64,000 bases of DNA, taken from NCBI RefSeq assembly GCF_024721305.1, contig NZ_JAMXOD010000002.1, positions 1 to 64,000 of the forward strand, given 5' to 3'. This stretch comes from Aequitasia blattaphilus (lineage in GTDB: Bacteria > Bacillota > Clostridia > Lachnospirales > Lachnospiraceae). The notes below the pieces were generated by a model. It had not been told where the DNA came from. It searched no databases and saw nothing but the letters and a program-made list of their open reading frames with translations. Positions within the stretch are counted from its first letter, which is position 1. Each line of letters opens with the position of its first letter. Of this stretch, positions 9,694-18,427 are shown in pieces. The position numbers and the translations under genes are program-made.

Positions 9694-10354
9694 ACACAAA
9701 AGCCTCCAGGGGAAGGAGGTCGTTTTCATTCCTTCCATATAAATTTAATCTGTGATATCCATATAGATTTTCCGGATCAAATGCTTTCATTACCAAATCC
9801 GGCTTCAAGTTCGTCTCACTTCCTGCCGCCAAGAAAAGATATATATCCCCTTCTCTCTCCTCCATTTGGAAAATAAAAGGTCTGATATTCACAATTTTCT
9901 CACTTCTTTTTGTTTTCTTTAGTATGGATATTTCGTCCTTTGCCATAAAGTCATCGACTCTTGAAAGAATCTCTGTTGCTATTGGACTACCATCTTTTCG
10001 TTTTACCAGATAATCAGCAGCTGCTACCATTGTCATTCCACTGTATTTTTTTTCTGGATTTATATAAATCATATTTGCAATCTCAACGCCTTCTACCATA
10101 ACCTCATTCAAGTCCCTAATGGCATCAGAAAGATTTATTTCCCTTGTAAGCTCCACATCCATATACTCCCCATCACTCGTTAAACCTACTGATAATGGTT
10201 GTGCAAAGGACATAATAAAATGAGGAGAATATCCTTGTGTCAAGGCAACAGGAATCCTTCCTCGTCTCATCGCCTTTTGAAAGAAACGCATCAGGTCTAA
10301 GTGTCCAATATACCTCATTGCACCATATTTACGGAATTTAATTCTTGCTTTCAA
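9671..10354 (-). CDS. TIGR03936/DUF2344 radical-SAM-linked protein
   Basis: This is a partner protein encoded directly after the TIGR03960 radical SAM gene. The 227-residue product begins LKARIKFRKYGAMRYIGHLDLMRFFQKAMRR and continues with PVALTQGYSPHFIMSFAQPLSVGL, both hallmarks of DUF2344. I place the start at a TTG (10354) because gggaggtg lies six bases before it and homologues begin there; the nearest upstream ATG gives a non-conserved 11-residue extension. It overlaps the radical SAM gene by 17 bases. A role in tRNA or ribosome modification is often guessed, but nothing here proves it. Confidence 0.88.
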   Translation of the reverse strand: MKARIKFRKYGAMRYIGHLDLMRFFQKAMRRGRIPVALTQGYSPHFIMSFAQPLSVGLTSDGEYMDVELTREINLSDAIRDLNEVMVEGVEIANMIYINPEKKYSGMTMVAAADYLVKRKDGSPIATEILSRVDDFMAKDEISILKKTKRSEKIVNIRPFIFQMEEREGDIYLFLAAGSETNLKPDLVMKAFDPENLYGYHRLNLYGRNENDLLPLEAFVYEESGVY

Positions 10355-12203
10355 GACAGACACCTCCCTTATATTTCCCGGCTCCACAGCCCGAACATTT
10401 CATTTTGCAGTTCGGAGTTATCGTTTCAGCTAATGCTCGTTCCCATTCCTTCCACAAAAATTCCTTCGTCACACCAATATCAATAAAGTCCCATGGCAGC
10501 GTTTCATCCTTTTCTCTCTTACGAAGATTATAAAACTCCGTGGTCAGACCTGCTGTCTGAAAGGCTTTTTCCCATTTTTCACCATCAAAAAACTCCGTCC
10601 AGGAATCATACATACATCCCATTTTATAGGCCTCATATATGACCTTTGACTGTCTTCTGTCCCCCCTGGCAAGAGCACCTTCTATAATCGTTGTTCCTGC
10701 ATCATGATACTGGTAGCGAAGACTTTTCTTATTCAATTGCTTTCCAAACTCATCCTTAACGGTATAAGCCTTTTGCAGGTAGTCCTCTCTCGAAAGCATA
10801 TTTGCCCATTGAAAAGGAGTGAAGGGCTTCGGAATAAAGAAAGAGGAACTTGCTGTAATTTGACACTTTCCATTTCGTTGATCTTTTGGAATCTCATAAT
10901 ACGCTCGTGCCACTTCATCCGCTAAAACCGCAATCTCTTTTGTATCCTCTTCCGTTTCTGTAGGCAGCCCCAGCATAAAGTAAAGCTTCACCTTATTCCA
11001 TCCACCATCAAAGGCTTTTCTGGCACCACCTATAATGTCCTCTTTTGTAAGACCTTTATTAATGACATTACGAAGCCGTTGACTTCCAGCTTCTGGTGCA
11101 AAAGTCAAACTGCTTTTACGAACATCCTGCACCTTACTCATAACATCTAACGCAAATGCATCAATTCGAAGAGAAGGAAGGGATATATTGATTCCCTGAT
11201 CCTTAAACTCATCAATTAAATACGTAACCAATTCTTTCAGTTCTGTGTAATCACTTGAACTCAAAGAACTCAAGGATATTTCTTCATGACCCGTATTACG
11301 CATCATTTCCTGAATGTAATGCTTTAATGTGTCTAATCTCTTCTCTCTGGTTGGTCGATAAATCATTCCCGCCTGGCAAAAACGACAGCCGCGAATACAT
11401 CCTCTTTGAATCTCTAAAACCACACGGTCCTGAGTGGCTTTAATAAAGGGTACTACCGGAGCTGTTGGATATGGGAGGTTCGAAACATCCACTGCCATTT
11501 GTTTCTCGACTTTAGTGGGTGCTTCTTGAACCACTCTTTCGAACACTTCTATTGTTTGGTCGTCCTTATACCGAACGCTATATAGGGACGGGACGTAAAC
11601 CCCTTTTATTTGCGCTATTTTTAGTAGGTAGTCCTGTCGCGAACCCCCTCTCTTTTTATGTTCCTTGTATAAATTCAAAAGTTCATCATAAACAGTTTCC
11701 CCTTCTCCAATATAGAAGAAATCAAAGAAATCTGCCAAGGGTTCCGGATTATACGTACAAGGTCCACCTCCAATAACAAGAGGGTCCTCTTCCTTTCTAT
11801 CCTTTGCGTAGATTGGAATTTGACTCAGCTCTAAAACTTGTAAAATGTTCGTATAACACATTTCGTATTGAATCGTAATTCCCAAGAAGTCAAAAGCTTT
11901 AATCGGGTCTTGAGACTCTAACGCAAATAGAGGGATGTTCTCATCCCTCATAATTTTATCCAAATCTACCCAAGGTGAATAAACCCTTTCACACCAGGTA
12001 TCCTCTCTTCTATTGAACATATCATATAATATCTGTATTCCCAAATGGGACATACCTATTTCGTAAACATCAGGAAAGCACATGGCAAATCGGATATCCA
12101 CTTTTTCCAAATCTTTATTCACCGAGTTTACCTCATTGCCAATATACCTGGCAGGTTTCTCGATTTTCAATAATATTTCGTCACTTAATGCAAGCTTTCT
12201 CAT
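10338..12203 (-). CDS. TIGR03960 family B12-binding-type radical SAM protein
   Basis: The 621-residue enzyme has an N-terminal cobalamin-binding-like Rossmann region (about 30-180, CFPDVYEIGMSHLGIQILY). A radical SAM core follows, with Cys269, Cys273 and Cys276 in QRGCIRGCRFCQAG. A long C-terminal part ends in a CxxxCxxCGAG cysteine cluster (NCKMKCSGCGAGKYKGG). It forms a conserved pair with the DUF2344 gene downstream, commonly found near rplU in Clostridia. The reaction is unknown. Transcription starts from the promoter at 12241-12269. Confidence 0.92.
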   Translation of the reverse strand: MRKLALSDEILLKIEKPARYIGNEVNSVNKDLEKVDIRFAMCFPDVYEIGMSHLGIQILYDMFNRREDTWCERVYSPWVDLDKIMRDENIPLFALESQDPIKAFDFLGITIQYEMCYTNILQVLELSQIPIYAKDRKEEDPLVIGGGPCTYNPEPLADFFDFFYIGEGETVYDELLNLYKEHKKRGGSRQDYLLKIAQIKGVYVPSLYSVRYKDDQTIEVFERVVQEAPTKVEKQMAVDVSNLPYPTAPVVPFIKATQDRVVLEIQRGCIRGCRFCQAGMIYRPTREKRLDTLKHYIQEMMRNTGHEEISLSSLSSSDYTELKELVTYLIDEFKDQGINISLPSLRIDAFALDVMSKVQDVRKSSLTFAPEAGSQRLRNVINKGLTKEDIIGGARKAFDGGWNKVKLYFMLGLPTETEEDTKEIAVLADEVARAYYEIPKDQRNGKCQITASSSFFIPKPFTPFQWANMLSREDYLQKAYTVKDEFGKQLNKKSLRYQYHDAGTTIIEGALARGDRRQSKVIYEAYKMGCMYDSWTEFFDGEKWEKAFQTAGLTTEFYNLRKREKDETLPWDFIDIGVTKEFLWKEWERALAETITPNCKMKCSGCGAGKYKGGVCLESKN

Positions 12204-12226
12204 TTTTCACCTCTCTATTGCGGTTT

Positions 12227-12260
12227 AACAGCACCTTTTAATTATATCTACTTTGCTGTT
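12227..12260. repeat. 7-bp inverted repeat flanking the -10 of the radical SAM promoter
   Basis: aacagca (12227-12233) and tgctgtt (12254-12260) form a perfect inverted repeat whose centre includes the TATAAT of the minus-strand promoter. It could be an operator or the base of a weak 5'-UTR hairpin. A chance occurrence in AT-rich DNA is possible. Confidence 0.35.
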
Positions 12261-12269
12261 GAACTTCAA
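12241..12269 (-). promoter_or_regulatory. SigA promoter of the TIGR03960 radical SAM operon
   Basis: The minus strand has TTGAAG (-35), a 17-base spacer and a perfect TATAAT (-10), 38 bases before the ATG at 12203. It separates the conserved radical SAM genes from the AT-rich ABC/LytTR island upstream. Confidence 0.75.
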
Positions 12270-12300
12270 GTAGAGACTTTATAACTACTCATATCATAAA

Positions 12301-13011
12301 TCAGTATATTCCATTCTTTATCCACCTTCTTCGACATAAAATTAGTATTATTATAAATATAAGAAAAACACACAAATTATAACCTACACTCGGAAGTACA
12401 TGCAGCATTGAGGTATTTCCAGTATCTAAAAACTTTTCTAAATCATAATATAACTTAGATGAAGCATCATAGTATGCGAAAAACCAGAACAGTTCTGAAG
12501 CTGCCGCTATCATAATTTGTCCAATCCACACAACAAGGTTTAAGCAAAATGCCAGAAGTATATTTTTGAATAAATACGCAAATATAGAAGCAACAAGCAC
12601 CTCATAAATCAACGCATTTTCGTAATATAGAAACATAGTAATAAACTGGCTAAAATCACCAAAAACCATGCATGCTACACCATTCATTGCTAATAATGAC
12701 AACGAAAAAAACAGCCATATGTATAAGGATCGTAGTAGAAAATGTCTCAGAGGGCTATATCCAATATTTCTATAAAATAGAATGTTTTTTTCTTTATAAT
12801 CAATATTGAGTACACAAATAGCGACAATAGAGAATATCATTGGACCAAACTGAGTAATTACGGTATATACACTCTTAAAATAATCATATAATGTTAAATA
12901 CTGAATATGATCAAGGCTAATTGGTAAAATATATCCAAAAGCAAAACATGCTATTACTGTCAAAAAACAAAATATATAATTCCTACTATTAATATGTCTC
13001 TGCAGTTCCAC
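12301..13011 (-). CDS. ABC-type transporter membrane protein (unassigned)
   Basis: The 236-residue, very hydrophobic protein has about six predicted membrane helices: IFCFLTVIACFAFGYILPI near 13-31, FGPMIFSIVAICVL near 55-68, WLFFSLSLLAMNGVACMV near 94-111, two central ones, and LCVFLIFIIILILC near the C-terminus, followed by basic residues. It starts one base after the ATPase stop, so the two form an ABC-2-like exporter. No substrate motif is visible. Base composition is more AT-rich than the flanking housekeeping genes, suggesting acquisition. Confidence 0.75.
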   Translation of the reverse strand: MELQRHINSRNYIFCFLTVIACFAFGYILPISLDHIQYLTLYDYFKSVYTVITQFGPMIFSIVAICVLNIDYKEKNILFYRNIGYSPLRHFLLRSLYIWLFFSLSLLAMNGVACMVFGDFSQFITMFLYYENALIYEVLVASIFAYLFKNILLAFCLNLVVWIGQIMIAAASELFWFFAYYDASSKLYYDLEKFLDTGNTSMLHVLPSVGYNLCVFLIFIIILILCRRRWIKNGIY

Positions 13012-13012
13012 T

Positions 13013-13648
13013 TTATCTCCCTCCTCTTATGTAGGTTTTTATTATCTCCTCTTTACTATCCACTTCCTTTATTGTCTTTTCCTCCATATAATAATATCTC
13101 CCACTCATATGCTCAATATCCGACAAATTATGAGAAATATTAACGCAGGTGACACCTTCTTGTTCAACATATTTAATCAAAAAATCGTATATATCCAGAG
13201 TACTTTTTTTGTCAATTGCATTTGTAAACTCGTCTAATATTATCACTCTGGGTTTTGATGCTAAAAATGTCAGTAATTTCATTTTTTGTTTCTGTCCGTC
13301 ACTCATATTCTTTATTCTGAAAGATTTCGGTATTGTATCAAGACCCAACATGAAAAACAACCACTCAACATATTTGTTCTCATATTTCGATTTCAAAAAA
13401 ACATATAAGTTATTCAGACGTAAATCACTTGGAACATTACTATAACTGCCAATGACAACCGGTTCCGATGAAGCTTTAATTTCACCCTCATAATCTAAAA
13501 TATTGATACATGATTTGGCAAAGCACGACTTCCCCACTCCATTACTTCCGCCCAAATGTGAAATCACAGAATCTCGAAATTTTATATTTAGATTTTTAAT
13601 CAATTCCTTGTTTCCAATTTTCAAGGAATATCCAATAAATTCAAGCAT
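13013..13648 (-). CDS. ABC transporter ATP-binding protein
   Basis: The 211-residue nucleotide-binding subunit has Walker A GGSNGVGKS (33-41) and a signature motif that reads MSDGQ (115-119) instead of LSGGQ. Walker B is VIILDE (135-140) and the H-loop is in NISHNLSD. An SD ggaggga precedes the ATG. It pairs with the downstream permease and is divergent from a LytTR response regulator, an arrangement typical of peptide-resistance or bacteriocin-export modules. The exported or expelled substrate is not inferable. Confidence 0.88.
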   Translation of the reverse strand: MLEFIGYSLKIGNKELIKNLNIKFRDSVISHLGGSNGVGKSCFAKSCINILDYEGEIKASSEPVVIGSYSNVPSDLRLNNLYVFLKSKYENKYVEWLFFMLGLDTIPKSFRIKNMSDGQKQKMKLLTFLASKPRVIILDEFTNAIDKKSTLDIYDFLIKYVEQEGVTCVNISHNLSDIEHMSGRYYYMEEKTIKEVDSKEEIIKTYIRGGR

Positions 13649-13749
13649 TTATTCTCCCTCCAATCAAAAAAATATCTTTAACCGCCAACCGGAATATTTT
13701 CTCTTTCATTTTTTATTTGTTTATATTAATATATAGGTATACTATTTTG

Positions 13750-13778
13750 ATAATATTGTATTTATTTTAAAAAATCAA
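13750..13778 (-). promoter_or_regulatory. Candidate promoter of the ABC genes in the divergent gap
   Basis: The minus strand shows TTGATT (-35), a 17-base spacer and TATTAT (-10), about 100 bases upstream of the ATPase ATG. The 183-base divergent gap is over 70% A+T and also holds the repeated GGTTAG/CGGTTAA-like words on either strand that could serve as LytTR half-sites. A plus-strand promoter for the regulator is not clear. Confidence 0.4.
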
Positions 13779-13831
13779 TTCTTTCGTTTAGATTGGTTAG
13801 TTTTTGTTTTTAACGGTAGGAGGAGGAAAGC

Positions 13832-14572
13832 ATGACAGAACTAATATACAAAATCGGAATCTGCGACAATGAAGAATATTGGCAAAAAAAAATCGCTCAA
13901 TTGTGTAATGATTGTTGTAGAGACCTTAACATACACGCCGAATATACATTCTTTTCTACAGGAAACGATCTTGTAAAATCAAAAATTGATTTTGCATTAC
14001 TCTTTCTTGATGAAGAAATGCCTGGGCTCTCAGGCTTAGATGTCAAGGAAACCCTTGAACAGCGAGACTTAAATATCATGATTATTTTCGTAACACATCA
14101 CAAAGAAATAATCTATGACTCCTTCGGAAAAAATGTATATGGATTTTTGCATAAACCTGTTATTAACAAAGAATTCCACAGAATTTTCCAGAAAACAATT
14201 TACAAATTAAATAATAAATCTTTTATCAAAGTTTTTGATCCTCAAAAAGGCTATTTAAATATTCCCTATCGAGATATACTTTATATTGAAGCCGAGGGCA
14301 GCTACTCCAACATATTTTTGCATACTGGAAACCATGTTTTGATTCGAAAAGGAATTGGTGAGATAGAGTATGAAAGCACATGTAGATATTTAGTACGTGT
14401 TCATAAATCTTATATTGTTAACCTCCTGCAGAAATGTACGCTGAATCTAGTAGACTCTTTCTTGATTTTAAATACCAATCCCTCTATTAAAATTCAAATT
14501 GCACGACGGAGAAAAAGGGAGCTGCAAGAATTATATGCAGAAGCACATAAAATAAAAAGGAGCTATCCGTAA
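13832..14572 (+). CDS. LytTR-family response regulator (AgrA type)
   Basis: A two-domain transcription factor of 246 residues. The receiver (about 6-125) has Asp12, phosphoacceptor Asp60 in LFLDEEMPG, Thr88 and Lys108 (HKPV). A LytTR DNA-binding domain (about 140-240; DILYIEAEGSYSNIFLHTG, VRVHKSYIVNL) follows. The SD aggaggagg precedes the ATG. It is divergent from an ABC transporter pair, its likely target. No sensor kinase gene lies in the window, so the phosphate source is unknown. Its stop codon falls inside the terminator hairpin of the converging his operon. Confidence 0.9.
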   Translation: MTELIYKIGICDNEEYWQKKIAQLCNDCCRDLNIHAEYTFFSTGNDLVKSKIDFALLFLDEEMPGLSGLDVKETLEQRDLNIMIIFVTHHKEIIYDSFGKNVYGFLHKPVINKEFHRIFQKTIYKLNNKSFIKVFDPQKGYLNIPYRDILYIEAEGSYSNIFLHTGNHVLIRKGIGEIEYESTCRYLVRVHKSYIVNLLQKCTLNLVDSFLILNTNPSIKIQIARRRKRELQELYAEAHKIKRSYP

Positions 14573-14589
14573 CCTTTACGGACAACTCC
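14559..14589 (-). terminator. Terminator of the histidine operon overlapping the regulator's stop
   Basis: The stem is ggag/ctcc plus the inner tccgtaa/ttacgga with a short loop, followed on the minus strand by CCTTTTTAT. The hairpin overlaps the last codons and stop of the plus-strand LytTR gene, so the two convergent genes share 3' DNA. Confidence 0.75.
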
Positions 14590-14598
14590 CTGTAGATT

Positions 14599-15882
14599 CT
14601 ATCGATCGTCTAATTCTTCTAGAATTTCTTCCCACGTAATTCCTTTTTCCACCATTAAAACATTCATATGATAGAGAAAATCTGCAATTTCATACTTTAT
14701 TTCCTCTGTATTAGGATTTTTGGAAGCAATTATAATTTCTGCCGCCTCTTCTCCAACCTTTTTTAATATCTTGTCTATACCCTTATCAAAAAGATAATTT
14801 GTGTAAGACCCTTCCTTTGGATTTTCTCGTCGATCCACAATTGTATCATAAAGATCCTTGAATACATTCAATGGATTCGACATATCATTTATCTCTCCCG
14901 CGACCGGCGTATAAAAACAAGTTGGATTTCCCGTATGACACGCTGCTCCTAACTGTTCCACCTTTGCTAACAACGTATCCTTATCACAATCCACCTGAAT
15001 GGATTTCAAATACTGTGTATGGCCACTGGTTTCTCCTTTGATCCATAATTGCTTACGGCTACGGCTATAATAAGTCATTTTTCCTGTCTTAATAGTATAA
15101 TTAAAAGCCTCCTCATTCATATACGCCATCATCAGAACCTCTTCTGTCTTATAATTCTGGACAATGACTGGAATAAGACCTTGGTCATTTAACTTCATTT
15201 CAGAAAACTCTATTTCACTTTCAAATGTAGAAACAGGAATCCCTTTTTCAACACATTCTTCTTTTAAGGCAAAGAAATCCATTTCCTCGCGGCTAACAAA
15301 GGGGCCCGTTACACCTCTAACCTTTGTCTTTTCCAAAAGAGAAAGAATTTCTTCTTTATCGGTAGACTGGCTAAATACAACACTGCTCAGTTGAGAAACA
15401 TTTTTTACAGAATCCATATCCAGCTGGTGCATAATCAATAACTCTCTGGCATTTTTATTAATTGTATGCTGATGCTTAAACAACGCATCAAAATCATTGA
15501 TGGATACACTGATTTTTTCTTTACCAAAACGAGCTGCCGCCGCTTCAATCAACTGATCTGCATCAGGTTTTGAGATATTGATTACCACCTTGCTTGCACC
15601 TGCGTAAAGAACCTTTTTAACATCCTCAAGATTATTTATATTGCCTGCAATAAGCAAGGGGATTCTAGTTGCCTTTTTAATACGCTTAATAAAATGAAGC
15701 ACCTCATCTTTATCTTCCTCATGCCGGGAGAGATCAAAAATAAGTAATTCATCCGCTCCTTTTTCATTGTAGCTCCTTACTAATTCCAATACATTTCCCG
15801 AAATGATCGTGTCATCATCAAACCAATTTACTGCTTTTTTATGTTTAAGAAATATACAGGGTATAATTCGTTTTAAACTCAT
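14599..15882 (-). CDS. hisIE: HisIE with an N-terminal degenerate HisF-like domain
   Basis: The 427-residue protein combines three parts. Residues 1 to about 215 resemble the HisF TIM barrel (KRIIPC start, [18 protein letters not shown]). Residues about 225-325 are HisI phosphoribosyl-AMP cyclohydrolase (DCDKD metal motif at 298-302, CHTGNPTCF). Residues about 338-427 are HisE phosphoribosyl-ATP diphosphatase ([12 protein letters not shown]-type helix, EIADFLYH). HisI and HisE look intact and catalyse steps 2 and 3 of histidine synthesis. In the barrel both HisF catalytic aspartates appear lost: position 11 is Phe, and the position matching Asp130 is Asn129. The phosphate-binding GGGI reads AGNI. 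It is the last gene of the operon. Confidence 0.92.
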   Translation of the reverse strand: MSLKRIIPCIFLKHKKAVNWFDDDTIISGNVLELVRSYNEKGADELLIFDLSRHEEDKDEVLHFIKRIKKATRIPLLIAGNINNLEDVKKVLYAGASKVVINISKPDADQLIEAAAARFGKEKISVSINDFDALFKHQHTINKNARELLIMHQLDMDSVKNVSQLSSVVFSQSTDKEEILSLLEKTKVRGVTGPFVSREEMDFFALKEECVEKGIPVSTFESEIEFSEMKLNDQGLIPVIVQNYKTEEVLMMAYMNEEAFNYTIKTGKMTYYSRSRKQLWIKGETSGHTQYLKSIQVDCDKDTLLAKVEQLGAACHTGNPTCFYTPVAGEINDMSNPLNVFKDLYDTIVDRRENPKEGSYTNYLFDKGIDKILKKVGEEAAEIIIASKNPNTEEIKYEIADFLYHMNVLMVEKGITWEEILEELDDR

Positions 15883-15894
15883 AACTACTCCTTC

Positions 15895-16482
15895 TCACAG
15901 ACTTCCTTTTGTTGTCCATGCTTCTTTTATTCTTGGTTCTTCCTGCGTTGCCATATCCAACGCTTTACCAAACCCTTTAAATAAAGCCTCAGCAATATGG
16001 TGATTATTGGTTCCATCCAAGACTTTTAAATGCAGATTCATCATCCCTCCATAAGAAACAGCATAGAAAAATTCACGTATCATCTCCGTCTCAAGAGTAC
16101 CAATTCTTTCTACCGAAAACTCTGCATTATAATTCAAATAAGGTCTTCCCGATAAATCAACAGCTGCAATAACTAACGTCTCATCCATTGGCAAAGTAAA
16201 ATGTCCGTAGCGTTTTAAACCAGCCTTATCTTCTATTGCCTCTCTTATTGCTTCTCCCAAAACAATTCCCGTATCTTCTATAGTATGGTGCGAATCAACC
16301 TCTAAATCACCCTTTACTTGTACATCCAAATCAAATAAACCATGTCGTGCAAAGCCATCTAGCATATGGTCAAAAAAACCAATTCCTGTATCAATATTGT
16401 TCCGTCCTCTCCCATTTATTGTCAGAGTTAGCACAATATCCGTTTCTTTCGTCTTTCGTACAATCGTAACCTGATTTTTCAT
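15895..16482 (-). CDS. hisB: Imidazoleglycerol-phosphate dehydratase HisB
   Basis: It dehydrates imidazole-glycerol phosphate to imidazole-acetol phosphate in histidine synthesis. The 195-residue mono-functional enzyme carries the Mn-binding repeats DHMLDGFARHG (near 38-48) and DSHHTIEDTGIVLG (near 63-76). A second copy of the pattern, NNHHIAEALFKGFGKAL, is near the C-terminus. Length and motifs are normal and no HisB phosphatase domain is fused. It overlaps hisD by four bases. Confidence 0.96.
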   Translation of the reverse strand: MKNQVTIVRKTKETDIVLTLTINGRGRNNIDTGIGFFDHMLDGFARHGLFDLDVQVKGDLEVDSHHTIEDTGIVLGEAIREAIEDKAGLKRYGHFTLPMDETLVIAAVDLSGRPYLNYNAEFSVERIGTLETEMIREFFYAVSYGGMMNLHLKVLDGTNNHHIAEALFKGFGKALDMATQEEPRIKEAWTTKGSL

Positions 16483-17780
16483 CTACCTTCCTCCTCAAGA
16501 CGTACCCGTATTGAATGAGCGTGGGCACTTAGTTCCTCGGCAGTAGCAAACTTCATAATATCATCTGCCGCTTCAAACAATGCCTCTTTTGAATAGCTGA
16601 TTAGACTGGATTTTTTAATAAAATCATCTACTGAAAGAGGCGAAAAAAACTTTGCCGTCCCATTAGTAGGCAACACATGATTCGGACCTGCATAATAGTC
16701 TCCTAACGGTTCACTGGAGTATTCTCCAATAAAAATCGCACCTGCATTTCGAATCTTAGTCATAACCTCATAAGGTTCCTTAGTCATAATTTCTAAATGC
16801 TCAGAAGCAATCTCATTTGCCACTCCAATACTCTCTTCCAAACTATCCGTCACCAGTATATATCCATAGTTTTCAATTGATTTTTCAATAATTTCTTTTC
16901 TGGGCAATGCACTTGTATATTCCGAAACCCAATCAGACACTTGCTTTGCAAGCTCTATACTAGAAGTAACTAAAATTGCACTTGCCAGCTCGTCATGCTC
17001 TGCCTGAGACAAAAGATCGGCAGCAACAAATTTAGGATTTGCACTCTCATCTGCTAAAATCAAAATTTCACTTGGTCCTGCTATTGAGTCAATGCTTACA
17101 TGACCATAGACTGCTCTTTTTGCTAATGCAACATAAATATTGCCAGGACCGGTAATCTTATCTACCTTTGGAACACTCTTTGTTCCATAAGCAAGAGCCG
17201 CTATTCCTTGCGCGCCTCCTACCTTATAGATTTTACTGACTCCAGCTTCCCTTGCCGCAACTAATGTTGTTGAATTAATGGAATTATCCTTTTCTGGAGG
17301 TGTAACCATAATAATTTCATCTACACCTGCCACCTTTGCCGGCACAATATTCATCAGTACCGAAGAAGGATACACTGCTTTTCCACCTGGAACATAGACT
17401 CCTACCCGGTTTAAAGGCGTAACCTTTTGCCCAAGCATCACTCCATTGTCATGTGTATCAATCCAACTTCTTTGCTTTTGTTTTTCATGAAAAGACTTAA
17501 TGTTCTTTAGGGACTTGCGAATCACCCATAATAAATCATCATCAATGTTACGATATGCTTGTTCAATTTCCTCCTCTGAAACAAGAATATTTTCTTCTGT
17601 AATAAATGCTCCATCAAATTTCTTCGTATATTCAAAAAGAGCCTCATCACCTCTCTTTTTGACCTCTTCCAATATACCCTTTACCACATCCTCGTAGTCC
17701 CCATAGTTATTAGGACTTCTCTTTAATAGATTCTCAAGAATCGTATTTAAATTTTCATTTGTAATTTTTTCAATTCGCAT
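16479..17780 (-). CDS. hisD: Histidinol dehydrogenase HisD
   Basis: This zinc enzyme oxidises histidinol twice to histidine, the last step of the pathway. The 433-residue protein shows VYVPGGKAVYPSSVLMN (near 130), GPGNIYVALAKR, the metal/catalytic segments LLSQAEHDE and AGPNHVLPTNGTA, and the C-terminal Zn ligand region AHAHSIRVR. All are typical. It lies 11 bases after hisG and overlaps hisB by four bases, so coupled translation is likely. Confidence 0.97.
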   Translation of the reverse strand: MRIEKITNENLNTILENLLKRSPNNYGDYEDVVKGILEEVKKRGDEALFEYTKKFDGAFITEENILVSEEEIEQAYRNIDDDLLWVIRKSLKNIKSFHEKQKQRSWIDTHDNGVMLGQKVTPLNRVGVYVPGGKAVYPSSVLMNIVPAKVAGVDEIIMVTPPEKDNSINSTTLVAAREAGVSKIYKVGGAQGIAALAYGTKSVPKVDKITGPGNIYVALAKRAVYGHVSIDSIAGPSEILILADESANPKFVAADLLSQAEHDELASAILVTSSIELAKQVSDWVSEYTSALPRKEIIEKSIENYGYILVTDSLEESIGVANEIASEHLEIMTKEPYEVMTKIRNAGAIFIGEYSSEPLGDYYAGPNHVLPTNGTAKFFSPLSVDDFIKKSSLISYSKEALFEAADDIMKFATAEELSAHAHSIRVRLEEEGR

Positions 17781-17791
17781 TTTCCATTCCT

Positions 17792-18427
17792 CTACAGTTG
17801 TTCTCTGACTTTTCCAATCAATTCTTTGATACGGTCATTTTCCATACGCATGCTCACCGGATTCACAATCATACGCGCTGATAAATCACAGATTTCTTCC
17901 AAGACACCCAATCCATTCTCTCGAAGAGTTGATCCCGTCTCCACAATATCTACAATCACTTCAGACAATCCCACGATTGGTGCAAGCTCTATGGAGCCAT
18001 TCAGTTTAATAATCTCTACCGTTTGATTCTTTTTCTCGTAAAAATGATGCTTTGCTATGTTTGGATATTTCGTAGCGACCCGAATCACTTCACGATTATT
18101 TAAGTAAACACGATCTTCTTCTCTGCCACAGATACACATCTTACACTTCCCAAAGCCAAGATCCAACACCTCATGCACTTGTCTTCCTTCTTCCAAGATT
18201 GTATCTCTTCCCACGATACCAATATCCGCTGCTCCATACTCTACATAAGTAGGTACATCTGGACCTTTGGCTAAAAAGAAACGCATCTTCAATTCTTCAT
18301 TAACAAAAATTAGTTTTCTGGAATCCTTGTCTTTCATTTCTTCACAAGTAATCCCGGTTTTTTCAAATAGTTTTAAAGCTTCTTTAGCAAGCCGGCCCTT
18401 TCCCAGAGCAAAGGTCAAATATCTCAT
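17792..18427 (-). CDS. hisG: ATP phosphoribosyltransferase, short HisG form
   Basis: HisG condenses ATP and PRPP in the first committed histidine step. The 211-residue protein is the short form, lacking the C-terminal regulatory domain, and therefore needs HisZ, whose gene is immediately upstream. Motifs seen are LTFALGKGRLA at the start, VEYGAADIGIVGRD and the PRPP loop EIIVDIVETGSTLREN-type segment. ATG at 18427 is chosen since aggag lies six bases upstream; a second ATG two codons earlier abuts the SD. It overlaps hisZ by 44 bases. Confidence 0.95.
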   Translation of the reverse strand: MRYLTFALGKGRLAKEALKLFEKTGITCEEMKDKDSRKLIFVNEELKMRFFLAKGPDVPTYVEYGAADIGIVGRDTILEEGRQVHEVLDLGFGKCKMCICGREEDRVYLNNREVIRVATKYPNIAKHHFYEKKNQTVEIIKLNGSIELAPIVGLSEVIVDIVETGSTLRENGLGVLEEICDLSARMIVNPVSMRMENDRIKELIGKVREQL

